DNA from: Arthrobacter sp. MAHUQ-56
Lineage (GTDB): Bacteria; Actinomycetota; Actinomycetes; Actinomycetales; Micrococcaceae
Length of the DNA stretch: 64,000 nt
Assembly: GCF_019710585.1 (NCBI RefSeq)
Contig: NZ_JAIFZQ010000008.1
Span: 248,001 to 312,000 of the forward strand
Direction: 5' to 3'
Position numbers and translations under genes: made by a program. A model generated the notes under the pieces. The model had not been told where the DNA came from, did not search any database, and saw nothing but the letters and a program-made list of their open reading frames with translations. Shown here piece after piece: positions 25,713 to 34,209 of the stretch. The number at the start of each line of letters is the position of its first letter. Position 1 is the first letter of the stretch.

Positions 25713-26812
25713 GCTGCGCCTCCTGCCGCTGCCGCCGGCTGCTGCTGCGTGATGCAGTGTATGCCCCCGCCGAAGGCGAAGATGTCGCGGGCATCAACCA
25801 GTTCCACAGTCCGGCCCGGGTACGCGCGTTCAAGGATGCCCTCGGCGATGGCGTCGTTGGGGTCGTCGAAGCTGCAGAGCACCACAACATTGTTGGCCAC
25901 GTAGTGGTTGATGTAGGACCAGTCCACGAACCCCTCGTCGTCCTTAAGAACCGTGGGGGCGGGGACGTCGATGACGCGCAGGGGCCGGTCCCGGGCATCC
26001 AGTTGGCCGGCCAGGACAGCCTTCAGCTGGAGGTAGACGGCGTGGTCCGGGTGGGCGGGGTCGTCCTGACGGTGCAGCAGGATGGTGCCCGGCCCGGCGA
26101 AGGCGGCCACGATGTCCACGTGGCCGCGGGTCCCGAACTCGCCGTAGTCGCGGGTGAGCCCGCGCGGAAGCCAGATCGCCTTGCTGGTTCCAAGGGCTGC
26201 GTGGATTTCGGCCTCGACCGAGGCCTTGGTGGCTCCCGGGTTGCGTCCTGGATCAAGCTGGACTGTCTCGGTGAGGAGGACGGTCCCCTCGCCGTCGACA
26301 TGGAACCCGCCGCCCTCATTGACCAGCCGGCTGGACCGGACCGGAGTCGCGGCTTCCGCTGCGACGGCTCCCGCCACCAAGCGGTCCTTGTCCCAGGCGG
26401 CCCAGTCCTGCGCGCCCCATCCATTGAAGATCCAGTCGACGGCGGCCACCGAACCGTCCGCCCGGTGCGTGAACGTAGGGCCGCTGTCCCGCAGCCACGC
26501 GTCGTCCAAGGGCACCTCGACCACCGTGATGCCGTCGCCCAGCCATTCCCGGGCGGTCGTGGCATCACGCGGATCCGCTACTACCGTGACGGGTTCATAG
26601 CGGGCGATGGTCCGGGCCACCCGGGTCCAGGCTGTCCGTGCACGGTCGAGGGTGGGGCTTCCCACGCTGCCGAAGGTTTCATTGGGTGGCGGAAAGGCCA
26701 TCCAGGTCCGCTGATGGGCCTCCCACTCGGCGGGCATGCGGTGTGCGGGAGCGGCGGAAGCCCGGGAGGGGGCGGCGCTGCCCTCTGCAATGGTCGAATA
26801 AATGAATGCCAT
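25709..26812 (-). CDS. aguA: agmatine deiminase
   Basis: Enzyme of the peptidyl-arginine-deiminase superfamily, 367 residues, converting agmatine to N-carbamoylputrescine and ammonia. Family motifs are complete: MPAEWEAHQRTWMAFP near the start, DDAWLRDSGP, NEGGGFHVDG, TRGHVDI and the catalytic Cys353 in GGGIHC. The ATG at 26812 lies inside the 21-bp operator and coincides with the transcription start predicted from the -10 box, so the mRNA is probably leaderless. The internal ATG at 26737, where family similarity begins, has no ribosome site. Coupled to the downstream amidase gene. Confidence 0.93.
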   Translation of the reverse strand: MAFIYSTIAEGSAAPSRASAAPAHRMPAEWEAHQRTWMAFPPPNETFGSVGSPTLDRARTAWTRVARTIARYEPVTVVADPRDATTAREWLGDGITVVEVPLDDAWLRDSGPTFTHRADGSVAAVDWIFNGWGAQDWAAWDKDRLVAGAVAAEAATPVRSSRLVNEGGGFHVDGEGTVLLTETVQLDPGRNPGATKASVEAEIHAALGTSKAIWLPRGLTRDYGEFGTRGHVDIVAAFAGPGTILLHRQDDPAHPDHAVYLQLKAVLAGQLDARDRPLRVIDVPAPTVLKDDEGFVDWSYINHYVANNVVVLCSFDDPNDAIAEGILERAYPGRTVELVDARDIFAFGGGIHCITQQQPAAAAGGAA

Positions 26813-26819
26813 TCATTTA
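26799..26819 (-). promoter_or_regulatory. 21-bp palindromic operator, copy 2 (aguA-amidase operon)
   Basis: Identical over all 21 bases to the site at 12615-12635 when read toward aguA: arms TAAATGAAT and ATTCATTTA around GGC. It starts in the -10 box and covers the predicted transcription start and the first codons of aguA. Confidence 0.85.
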
Positions 26820-26847
26820 GTATGGACAGGGTTGTGGCTTCGCGCAA
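26819..26847 (-). promoter_or_regulatory. promoter of the aguA-amidase operon
   Basis: On the minus strand TTGCGC (26847-26842) and CATACT (26824-26819) are 17 bases apart. The predicted +1 at 26812 is the A of the aguA ATG, which implies a leaderless message. Confidence 0.6.
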
Positions 26848-26861
26848 GAGGTTTCGCCTGG

Positions 26862-27572
26862 TTACTCCCCGGCGGGCCGGTCCACAGCCGCCAGGATGGC
26901 CCGGGCCAGTTCAGCCGGCCTGGTGAACTGAGGCCAGTGGCCAGTGGGCAGGTCCACGTACTCCACGTCCCGGATCCGGGCCAACTCCGCCACATAGGGG
27001 TGTTTAGCCGCGATCCACTCCCGGAGCGTCGCGGACGGGAACTCACAGGCGATCACCGTGGCCGGAACCTCGTAGCGGCGCTCGTCGTGCAGGTGCTGTG
27101 GGCCGTACGCCACCCCGCGGGGCTCAGGAACGGCGCGGGCGCGGAACGCCTGCCGGAGCCCGTCGTCGAGGTCCAGGAGGTCGGCATCGTCGAAACTGTC
27201 CCAGGGCGGTAGCGGCACGTCGTCGCCATCAGCCTGCAGTTCATCGTTGATGACACCGCCTTCACCCAACGGGCCACTGTCCACGTAGATCGCCCGCAGT
27301 ACCCTGTCCGGCCGCGCATCCACTGCACCGTGGATGATCGCGCCCCCGCCGGAATGGCCCACCAGGACCACCTTGCCGGGGGTGGCGTCCACGGCCTCCA
27401 CCACGGCGTCGATGTGGTCCTGCAAGGTGATGCCCGCGCGCTTGGCATCCAGCGACTCCTTCCCTGGAAGGGTCAGTGGGTGCGGGCGGTGGCCGGCCGC
27501 CTCCAGGGCCGGGGTCACGTCCTCCCAGGATGAAGCGTCCAGCCAGAAACCGGGAACCAGGATGATGTCCAT
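26862..27572 (-). CDS. alpha/beta-fold hydrolase
   Basis: A 236-residue single-domain hydrolase of the AB_hydrolase_6 type, compact and cytoplasmic. VPGFWLDASSW forms the oxyanion loop and GHSGGG the nucleophile elbow (Ser at about 73). Acid and histidine candidates are the Asp in DVEYVDLPTG and the His in TGHWPQ. Related proteins include esterases, lactonases and C-C hydrolases; the substrate cannot be told. It ends 50 bases upstream of the aguA start and precedes it in the same direction, but the aguA promoter lies between, so it is probably a separate unit. Confidence 0.83.
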   Translation of the reverse strand: MDIILVPGFWLDASSWEDVTPALEAAGHRPHPLTLPGKESLDAKRAGITLQDHIDAVVEAVDATPGKVVLVGHSGGGAIIHGAVDARPDRVLRAIYVDSGPLGEGGVINDELQADGDDVPLPPWDSFDDADLLDLDDGLRQAFRARAVPEPRGVAYGPQHLHDERRYEVPATVIACEFPSATLREWIAAKHPYVAELARIRDVEYVDLPTGHWPQFTRPAELARAILAAVDRPAGE

Positions 27573-27604
27573 GACCGAACCCTACTCCGCGGCCCGCCAC
27601 GGCG

Positions 27605-28762
27605 TCAGCGCCGCCGTTTACGGTCCTTGCCCGCGGCCCTTTCCAGCCGTTCAACGCCCTCGCGCTCTGCCCAGCGCTGCGACTTCCCTGCCGAGACCAC
27701 CTTCTGGTGCCACTCCCGCTGGTAGGCCCGCTGCGCGGCGACGTCCGAACGCCGCGCCAGCGATGCCAGTTCGCGCTGCATCTTCAGGTAGGAGTTCCAG
27801 CGGCGCTCCGGGAGGAGCCCGGCATCGATGGCTTCCCGGACTGCACAGCCGGGCTCGCTGTCGTGTGCACAGTCCGCGAACCGGCACCGCCCAGCCAGCT
27901 CCTCCACGTCGCCGAACATTTCGCCCAGCCCCTCCTCGGCGTCGAACAGCCCGAAGCCGCGCACCCCGGGGGTGTCCATCAGCACCGTTCCGTTGGAGAG
28001 CGGCACCAATTCCCGCGACGTGGTGGTGTGCTTGCCCTTGAAGTCGCCGGACCGGACTTCGCCCGTGTGCTGGACGTCGCTGCCCACCAGGGCGTTGATG
28101 AGGGTCGATTTTCCTGCGCCGGAGGGGCCGAGGAGCACAACGGTTCCGCCGGGCGGTATGTGCCCCAGCAGTTCGTCGATGCCGTCGCCGCTCTCGGCGG
28201 ACGTGGTGACCACCTCCACGCCGGCGGCCTGCAGGATGACTTTCCCGACGACGTCGTCCGCCACCTGGGCCAGGTCCGCCTTGGTAATGACCACCAGCGG
28301 GGTGGCACCGGAATTCCACGCGGCCACCAGCGTGCGCTCCAGCCGGTTGTGCGTGAGGGGCCGGTCCACGGGCACCACCACGCCTACCGTGTCCATGTTC
28401 GCGGCGAGGACCTGCTCGGCCGATGAGTCCTCGAACGCCCGTTTCCGGCTGAGCGCGGACACGCGCGGCAGGACGGCCAGGATCTGCCGGTCGCCGGCGC
28501 GGTTTGGCCCGGTCCAGACCCAGTCCCCGGTCACCGGAACGTCTCCGGACAACGGGTAGGGCAGGTGCAGGAGTCCGTCATTGACCGCGACGAGCAGCAG
28601 GTTGCGGTCCACGCGGACCACCCGTCCGCGTCCGGTGGCCCCGGCGCAGGGGTGCTGATTGAAGTGGTGGGCGACGGCGGGGGTGTAGCCATAAGCGGCC
28701 GGGCCGCCGGTTGATCGGGTTTTTTCAGTGTTGTCCAGGGCGTGGCCTGAAGAGTTGTGCAC
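27605..28762 (-). CDS. rsgA: ribosome small-subunit-dependent GTPase RsgA
   Basis: Circularly permuted GTPase of 385 residues involved in late 30S subunit maturation. An OB-fold N-terminus (GRGRVVRVDRNLLLVAV) is followed by motifs in permuted order: TKAD (G4), then GPSGAGKST (G1), the T-rich switch KHTTTS (G2) and DTPGVRGFG (G3). A C-terminal zinc knuckle has Cys and His residues (CRFADCAHDSEPGC). I chose the GTG at 28762 with AAGGA eight bases upstream; an open frame to 28885 has no start signal. The C-terminus is highly basic. Confidence 0.93.
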   Translation of the reverse strand: MHNSSGHALDNTEKTRSTGGPAAYGYTPAVAHHFNQHPCAGATGRGRVVRVDRNLLLVAVNDGLLHLPYPLSGDVPVTGDWVWTGPNRAGDRQILAVLPRVSALSRKRAFEDSSAEQVLAANMDTVGVVVPVDRPLTHNRLERTLVAAWNSGATPLVVITKADLAQVADDVVGKVILQAAGVEVVTTSAESGDGIDELLGHIPPGGTVVLLGPSGAGKSTLINALVGSDVQHTGEVRSGDFKGKHTTTSRELVPLSNGTVLMDTPGVRGFGLFDAEEGLGEMFGDVEELAGRCRFADCAHDSEPGCAVREAIDAGLLPERRWNSYLKMQRELASLARRSDVAAQRAYQREWHQKVVSAGKSQRWAEREGVERLERAAGKDRKRRR

Positions 28763-29015
28763 GATGGTTTCCTTGCGCAGGTTCCCCGGGTGCCATAACG
28801 CTATGGCGGACAGCTGCCGTTCAGGCGTGTGCAGCCGGGAGGAGGGTTGATGTGGTGGATGCGGGGCGCCCAGGGCGCGCGGCAACTGCAGTCATCAAAA
28901 CCACCTCCCTTCCCTCGCGGGGTTCCCGTTCTCCCGCCGGGAACGGCAGGGCGGAACCGCCACCTACTCTAGTGCCCGCCGCCGTCGGGCACCAGAGTCT
29001 GGCGCGGAAAAGCGG

Positions 29016-30056
29016 CTACGCGCTGGTGGCGTCCTGCACCTCGCCCACCAGCTCCTCGATGATGTCCTCGAGGAAGAGCATCCCGGTGGTCCTGCCGTCG
29101 GCGTCGAACACGCGGGCCACGTGGGCTCCGGTCCGCCGCATCGACGCCAGCGCATCCTCAAGGTCCGCGCCGGCAAATGCCGAGGCCAGGCGCCGGACGC
29201 GCTTGGCGGGGACCGGCCGGTGGAACTTCCCGGCAGTGGTGAGGTCCATGACGTCCTTGAGGTGCAGGTAGCCGTCCGGCTCACCCGTGCTGTTGGTAAG
29301 GATATAGCGGGAGTATCCGTGTCCTGCCACGGCCTGCTGGATGTCCGCCGGGGTGGAGGTCGTGGGCAGCAGCACCATGTCCGCCATGGGCACCTGGACG
29401 TCGGCCACCGTCTTGGCAGTGAACTCGAAAGCGTTGGTCAGGGTGCCGGTGGTGTCCGTCAGCATGCCGTCCCGGGTGGACTGCTCCACGATGGTGGCTA
29501 CTTCATCCAGCGTGTACGCACTGGTCGCCTCGTCCTTGGGCTCCACGCGGAAGAGCCGGAGGATGGAGTTGGCAATTCCGTTCAGCGTCCAGATCACCGG
29601 CTTTAAGACCCTGGCCACCATGACCAGCGGCGGGGCAAGCAGGAGGGCTGCACGCGTGGGGACTGAGAAAGAAATATTCTTGGGCACCATTTCGCCCACC
29701 ACCACGTGCAGGAACGTCACCAGCAGCAGCGCCACCACGAAGGCCACGACGCCGATCGCCTCCGCCGGGAGGGACGTCAGGCCAAGCGGGACTTCCAGCA
29801 GGTGGTGGATGGCCGGTTCGGAGACGTTGAGGATGACCAGGGAACAGACGGTAATCCCCAGCTGGCTGGTGGCCAGCATGAGGGTGGCGTGCTCCATGGC
29901 CCACAACGTGGTTTTCGCGGCCTTGCTGCCGGCCTCGGCCCTGGGTTCGATCTGGGAGCGGCGCGCGGAAATGACGGCGAACTCGGCACCCACGAAGAAG
30001 CCGTTCACCAAAAGGAGCACCACCAGCCAGATGATGCCGGGAAGGTATTCACTCAT
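29016..30056 (-). CDS. CNNM/CBS-domain membrane protein (hemolysin C family), short form
   Basis: A 346-residue protein: an N-terminal CNNM (DUF21) membrane domain to about residue 190 with four hydrophobic segments, including the conserved VGEMVPKNISF motif, and a cytoplasmic CBS pair at about 200-340. The C-terminal CorC_HlyC domain found in its neighbour is missing. Members are linked to magnesium or cobalt efflux, although often annotated as hemolysins. The start codon overlaps the end of the upstream paralogue by eight bases, so the two are translationally coupled and may form a heteromer. Confidence 0.9.
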   Translation of the reverse strand: MSEYLPGIIWLVVLLLVNGFFVGAEFAVISARRSQIEPRAEAGSKAAKTTLWAMEHATLMLATSQLGITVCSLVILNVSEPAIHHLLEVPLGLTSLPAEAIGVVAFVVALLLVTFLHVVVGEMVPKNISFSVPTRAALLLAPPLVMVARVLKPVIWTLNGIANSILRLFRVEPKDEATSAYTLDEVATIVEQSTRDGMLTDTTGTLTNAFEFTAKTVADVQVPMADMVLLPTTSTPADIQQAVAGHGYSRYILTNSTGEPDGYLHLKDVMDLTTAGKFHRPVPAKRVRRLASAFAGADLEDALASMRRTGAHVARVFDADGRTTGMLFLEDIIEELVGEVQDATSA

Positions 30057-31410
30057 GGGTCAGCTCCTGGGTCAGGCTGTCGATGATCCGGTCGTGCGGG
30101 CTCCGCCGCGGTTCGCCGGACGCGGAGGGGGTGAAGCGCAGCCGTTCCACGTGCATGCCGGCCACGCGCTCCACGCGGAGGGTGCCGCCGTCGACCTCCA
30201 CTTCGTCGCCCAGCTCGGGCAGGCGGTCCAGCCGGTCCGTGACGAACCCGCCCACGGTGTCGTACTCGTCCCCGTCGGGGACCTCGATGCCGGTGCGGTC
30301 CAGCAGTTCGTCCGGCCGCAGCGCGGCGTCGAACGTGACGGAACGGCCCAAGCGCACAACGCCGGCCCGCGCCCGGTCGTGTTCGTCCTCGAGCTCGCCC
30401 ACGATCTCCTCCACCAGGTCCTCCAGCGTGACGATCCCGGCGGTGCCGCCGTGCTCATCGGAGACGATGGCCACCTGCAGCCCCTGCTTGCGAAGCAGGT
30501 TCAGCAGGGTGTCAGCGCCCATGGATTCGGGGACCCGCAGCGGCTCGATCATGAGCTCCCCCGCGGTGACGGCCGCGCGCTGTTCAAGGTTCACGGCGAA
30601 CGCCTGCTTGACATGCAGGAGGCCCAGCACGTCATCCCGGTCCCGCCCGATCACGGGAAACCGGGAGTAGCCGGTGGCCGTGGCCAGGGCAACGATGTCC
30701 TCCGCGGTGTCGGCGAGGCTGACGGCGGCCATCCGGACGCGCGGGGTCATGACGTCCGCGGCGCTGTACTCGGAGAACCGGAGGGTGCGGCGCAGCAGGG
30801 TGGCGTGGTCCAGGTCCAGGACGCCTTCGACGGCGGAGCGGCGCACCAGGGAGCTTAGCTCCTCTGCGCTGCGGGCGCCGGAAAGCTCCTCCTTGGGTTC
30901 GATGCCGAACCCGCGGATGATCCTGTTGGCGGTGTTGTTGAAGAGCAGGATCACGGGCTTGAACACGGCCGTGAAGAGGGCCTGGAAGGGGACCACCACC
31001 TTGGCGGTGGCCAGCGGCAGGGCCAGGGCGAAGTTCTTGGGCACCAGTTCGCCGACCACCATGGAAAAGACCGTGGCCAGGAAGATGCCGGCCACGGAGC
31101 CGACGGCGGGGACCAGGGCTTCAGCCACCCCTGCGGACTGCAGCGGTCCGCTGAGCATCCGGCTGATGGCCGGTTCAAAGGTGTAGCCCGTCAGGAGCGT
31201 GGTCAGCGTGATGCCCAGCTGCGCACCCGAGAGGTGGGTGGACGTGATTTTCAGGGCTTTGATGGTGGGGCCCAGGCGTTTCTCGCCGCGGGCCTGGCGG
31301 GCTTCGAGGTCATGCCGGTCCAGGTTCACCAGGGCGAACTCCGAGGCGACGAAGAAGCCGGTGCCGACGGTCAGGACCAGGCCGATGCCCAGCATGATCC
31401 ATTCATACAT
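30049..31410 (-). CDS. CNNM/CBS/CorC_HlyC membrane protein (hemolysin C family), long form
   Basis: A 453-residue paralogue of the downstream gene. Domains in order are CNNM/DUF21 (about 1-195, motif VGELVPKNFAL), two CBS motifs (about 215-335, ending in GTAGIVTLEDLVEEIVGE) and a CorC_HlyC domain (about 350-435). CBS pairs bind adenine nucleotides and gate the membrane domain; the family is connected to Mg2+ homeostasis. Tandem short and long copies are common in actinobacteria. Confidence 0.9.
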   Translation of the reverse strand: MYEWIMLGIGLVLTVGTGFFVASEFALVNLDRHDLEARQARGEKRLGPTIKALKITSTHLSGAQLGITLTTLLTGYTFEPAISRMLSGPLQSAGVAEALVPAVGSVAGIFLATVFSMVVGELVPKNFALALPLATAKVVVPFQALFTAVFKPVILLFNNTANRIIRGFGIEPKEELSGARSAEELSSLVRRSAVEGVLDLDHATLLRRTLRFSEYSAADVMTPRVRMAAVSLADTAEDIVALATATGYSRFPVIGRDRDDVLGLLHVKQAFAVNLEQRAAVTAGELMIEPLRVPESMGADTLLNLLRKQGLQVAIVSDEHGGTAGIVTLEDLVEEIVGELEDEHDRARAGVVRLGRSVTFDAALRPDELLDRTGIEVPDGDEYDTVGGFVTDRLDRLPELGDEVEVDGGTLRVERVAGMHVERLRFTPSASGEPRRSPHDRIIDSLTQELTHE

Positions 31411-31536
31411 TGGGGCGCCCCTCTCCTGTGGTGGCCGGAATTCCGGTCAGGCGGCAGAGGGGCCAGGGCATATGTGAGGGAGGGTCGTCCATATCCGGTA
31501 CAACTCCGGGGCCGGCGGGGGAGTTCCCCGGTGGTG

Positions 31537-31773
31537 TCAGAACGGACGTTCCAGCGCCCTGCGCTGGCGTGCGGAAAGGGAGGAGATGTAACCGCAGTTG
31601 GTGCACGTGATGCGGAATTTCCGGGACACTGTGAGCACGGGGATGAAGAAGAGCGTGAACCTGGTGGCCTGCTCCTCCAGCATGTGGTGGACGAAGGCGC
31701 CGCAGTTGCGGCAGGTGGCGGCGCGGCCCTGCAGGGCCTTGGAGACTGTCTTGAAGCCAAAGAGAAGGAGCAT
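31537..31773 (-). CDS. zinc-ribbon domain protein, 78 residues
   Basis: A small protein with two CxxC pairs (CRNC and CTNC, about 35 residues apart) that would form one zinc ribbon. Between them is a hydrophobic stretch, RFTLFFIPVLTVSRKF, possibly membrane-associated. This is the typical layout of the actinobacterial zinc-ribbon family next to membrane genes. The function is unknown. The ATG at 31773 is preceded by AAGGGCC, an acceptable ribosome site. Confidence 0.8.
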   Translation of the reverse strand: MLLLFGFKTVSKALQGRAATCRNCGAFVHHMLEEQATRFTLFFIPVLTVSRKFRITCTNCGYISSLSARQRRALERPF

Positions 31774-31919
31774 GGCGGCCCTTTCGTGGTCCTGTGCTTA
31801 ACCTCCACCCTAGGGGAGTTTGACCGCCTGTCCCCAGGGGTAGGAATGCTTCTGCACGCTGTGGGTGGAATGCGATACTTGCCGGGGACACATCCGGGCG
31901 TTGGGGGGACTTGCGGGAG

Positions 31920-33071
31920 ATGGTTCTGGATACGGCAACCCTGCGCATTGCTTTCGCCCTGATGGCCCTGGTGCTGGTGGTGCTCTTCTACTTTTCCGCT
32001 TACCGGGCGACTCGCTCGCCGTACGCCGCATGGTGGTGTGGCGCGCTCCTGTTCTTCCTCACCGGGTCCGGTTGCTTCCTGCTGGACGGCACCCCCCACC
32101 AAGTGTGGGCCAACCCGCTGGGGAACACGCTGCTGGTGCACGGCGGGGTTGCGGTCTGGGCGGGAGCGCGCTCACTGCGTACGGTGCCGCCGCCGAAGTG
32201 GGCCTTCACGGGCATTCCGCTGGTGACATTGGTTGCCTCCCTCCTGGACCACCCCGCCACCAACACCTGGTCCGGCGGGGCAGTGTTCCTCGCCGCCATG
32301 AGCCTCACCCTCGGGTTGACCTCCCGGGAATTATGGCGCCTGGAGCCAGGCTACTCGCGGGTCAGGATCCCACTGGCGGCGGCTGCTGCAGGCGTTGCCT
32401 TCTTCTACTTCTTCCGCTGGCTGGTCTTCCTGGTGGAGGGCCAGGACGGTCAGGTCTTCACCACGGTCTTTGGTTCGGCCATCACCACCTTGGTGACCAT
32501 GGTGCTCCTGGTGGTGGTGTCCTTCAGCATGGCGGCGCTGAGCACCGAGCAGCAGACGCGCGCCCTGCGCGTGGTGGCAACCCGGGACGACCTGACCGGC
32601 CTGCTGAACCGCAAAGCGTTCCTGGATCTGGCGGCGGAACGACTGGCCGACCCCAGCGTTACCCGGGGCTCCGGCGCACTGATCCTTGCCGACCTCGACC
32701 ATTTCAAGAGGGTCAACGATACGTACGGCCACGCGGCCGGGGATTTCGCGTTGCAGGCATTTGCCGAGGCCTGCACTGCCACGGTGCGTTCCACGGACCT
32801 GACCGGGCGGTACGGCGGCGAGGAGTTTGTCATCCTTGTCCCCGGGGCCAGTGCGGAGCGGGCCGAAACGATCGCCGGGGAAATCAGCAGGCGCCTGGCC
32901 GCCGCGGACACGCCGGCAGGCATTGAAATGCCCACCGTGAGCTACGGCATTGCGGCGTACGACGGCGGGACCTCCGACGTGGACCGGCTCGTCGCGTCGG
33001 CGGACGCGGCTTTGTACGTGGCCAAGTCCCGCGGCAGGAACCGTGCCGTCCGCAGCGACGGGTCGCATTAG
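31920..33071 (+). CDS. diguanylate cyclase (GGDEF domain) with N-terminal membrane sensor
   Basis: Integral-membrane enzyme of 383 residues that would make cyclic di-GMP from two GTP. The N-terminal half has six to seven hydrophobic segments (to about residue 205) of no named sensor family. The GGDEF domain covers about 215-380 with DDLTGLLNRKAF, ADLDHFKRVND and the active-site GGEEF at 299-303. An RxxD inhibitory site (RSTD, 290-293) lies five residues before it, so product inhibition is expected. A TTG at 31911 is an alternative start with closer spacing to GGGGGG. Confidence 0.92.
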   Translation: MVLDTATLRIAFALMALVLVVLFYFSAYRATRSPYAAWWCGALLFFLTGSGCFLLDGTPHQVWANPLGNTLLVHGGVAVWAGARSLRTVPPPKWAFTGIPLVTLVASLLDHPATNTWSGGAVFLAAMSLTLGLTSRELWRLEPGYSRVRIPLAAAAAGVAFFYFFRWLVFLVEGQDGQVFTTVFGSAITTLVTMVLLVVVSFSMAALSTEQQTRALRVVATRDDLTGLLNRKAFLDLAAERLADPSVTRGSGALILADLDHFKRVNDTYGHAAGDFALQAFAEACTATVRSTDLTGRYGGEEFVILVPGASAERAETIAGEISRRLAAADTPAGIEMPTVSYGIAAYDGGTSDVDRLVASADAALYVAKSRGRNRAVRSDGSH

Positions 33072-33093
33072 CGCGGCACGGCTCCAAGGCCGG

Positions 33094-34209
33094 TTACTTC
33101 GACGGGAGAGCTCCAGCCTGTTCCGCCAAGGCGGTCAGCGGGACGCTTGCCGGCCGGTCAACGGTGCTTTGGACCGCTACCGTCATGCCGCTGTGCGCGG
33201 CCTTGAGGACAGATTCCATGACCTCAAGGACGTGGTAGGCCAGGGCGCCGCCGGCCCGGGGTTCCCCGCCTTCCGGGGTTGAGGCGAGATCCGCGATGCC
33301 GAACCCCCGCCCGGAATCCACGTACCCGGCGGATACGGGAAGGGTCTCCCAGTCCTCGGCGCCGAGGGAGAAGAGCTGGACGTCGCCGTCGAAGTGGTTG
33401 GGGTCCGGCACCACCAGGGAGCCGCGCTCACCATGGATTTCGATGTTGGGGGACTTGGACTTCACCGCGTCGAAGCTCATGAAGAGCGTCGAGAGTGCGC
33501 CGGAGGCGTGGACCAGGATGCCCGTGACGTGGGAGTCGATGTTCACCGGCACTTTTTCGCCCTGGCGGGGTCCGGAGCCGATGGTCCGCTCGCTGCGGGT
33601 GTGGCTTGCCGCGCCCAGCACCGACACCACGGGGCCCAGCAGGGTCACCAGGGCGGTGACGTAGTAGGGGCCCATGTCCAGGAGGGGACCGCCGCCGGGC
33701 TGGTAGTAGAAGTCCGGGTTGGGGTGCCAGCGCTCGTGGCCCGGGGTCACCATGGTGGCCGAGGCCGAGATGGGGGCGCCGATCAGTCCGTCATCGATCG
33801 CCTTGCGAGCGGTCTGGATGCCGGTGCCCAGGACGGTGTCAGGAGCACAGCTGACGGCGACGCCCGCCTGGCGCGCTGCCACCAGCACCTGGCGTGCTTC
33901 CTCCGTCGTGGCCGCCAGCGGCTTTTCGCCGTACACGCTCTTTCCGGCCGCGATGGCCTTCAGCGCAACCTCGGCGTGGGCGGCGGGAATGGTCAGGTTG
34001 AGAACCAGGTCGACATCGTCAACCGCGAGCAGTTCCTCGACGGACAGGGCACGGACTCCTTCATAGTCGTCGGCCACAGCCTGGGCACGGGCCGGATCGA
34101 GGTCGGCCACGGCCACCAGCCGGACCTGGTCCAGCCGCCGGAAGTTGGTGAGGTACTGGGCGATGATGGCTCCGCAGCCAATGATTCCGACGTTCAACGG
34201 CTTGCCCAC
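33094..34209 (-). CDS. Gfo/Idh/MocA-family oxidoreductase (second dehydrogenase of the sugar operon)
   Basis: NAD(P)-dependent dehydrogenase of 371 residues, last gene of the seven-gene sugar operon. The Rossmann fold starts with VGIIGCGAI, the catalytic-lysine motif is GEKPLA, and the substrate domain follows to the end. The GTG at 34209 has AAAGGGG upstream and overlaps the ThuA gene by 16 bases, consistent with coupling. In sugar clusters such enzymes oxidise or reduce C3 of a pyranose. Two dehydrogenases in one operon suggest an oxidation and a later reduction; which does which cannot be told. Confidence 0.9.
   Translation of the reverse strand: MGKPLNVGIIGCGAIIAQYLTNFRRLDQVRLVAVADLDPARAQAVADDYEGVRALSVEELLAVDDVDLVLNLTIPAAHAEVALKAIAAGKSVYGEKPLAATTEEARQVLVAARQAGVAVSCAPDTVLGTGIQTARKAIDDGLIGAPISASATMVTPGHERWHPNPDFYYQPGGGPLLDMGPYYVTALVTLLGPVVSVLGAASHTRSERTIGSGPRQGEKVPVNIDSHVTGILVHASGALSTLFMSFDAVKSKSPNIEIHGERGSLVVPDPNHFDGDVQLFSLGAEDWETLPVSAGYVDSGRGFGIADLASTPEGGEPRAGGALAYHVLEVMESVLKAAHSGMTVAVQSTVDRPASVPLTALAEQAGALPSK

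Noticed and set aside
28763..29015. Hairpin GTTCCCG/CGGGAAC (28922-28944) and other GC stems as a terminator or riboswitch before rsgA
   Set aside because: No T-run, no known aptamer core, and the stem is only 7 bp; it is not distinguishable from background in GC-rich DNA. Nothing else is seen in this 253-base gap.
31911..31919. TTG start for the diguanylate cyclase
   Set aside because: Possible, but the ATG nine bases later is a better codon with an acceptable GGGGGG spacing; the choice does not change the reading.
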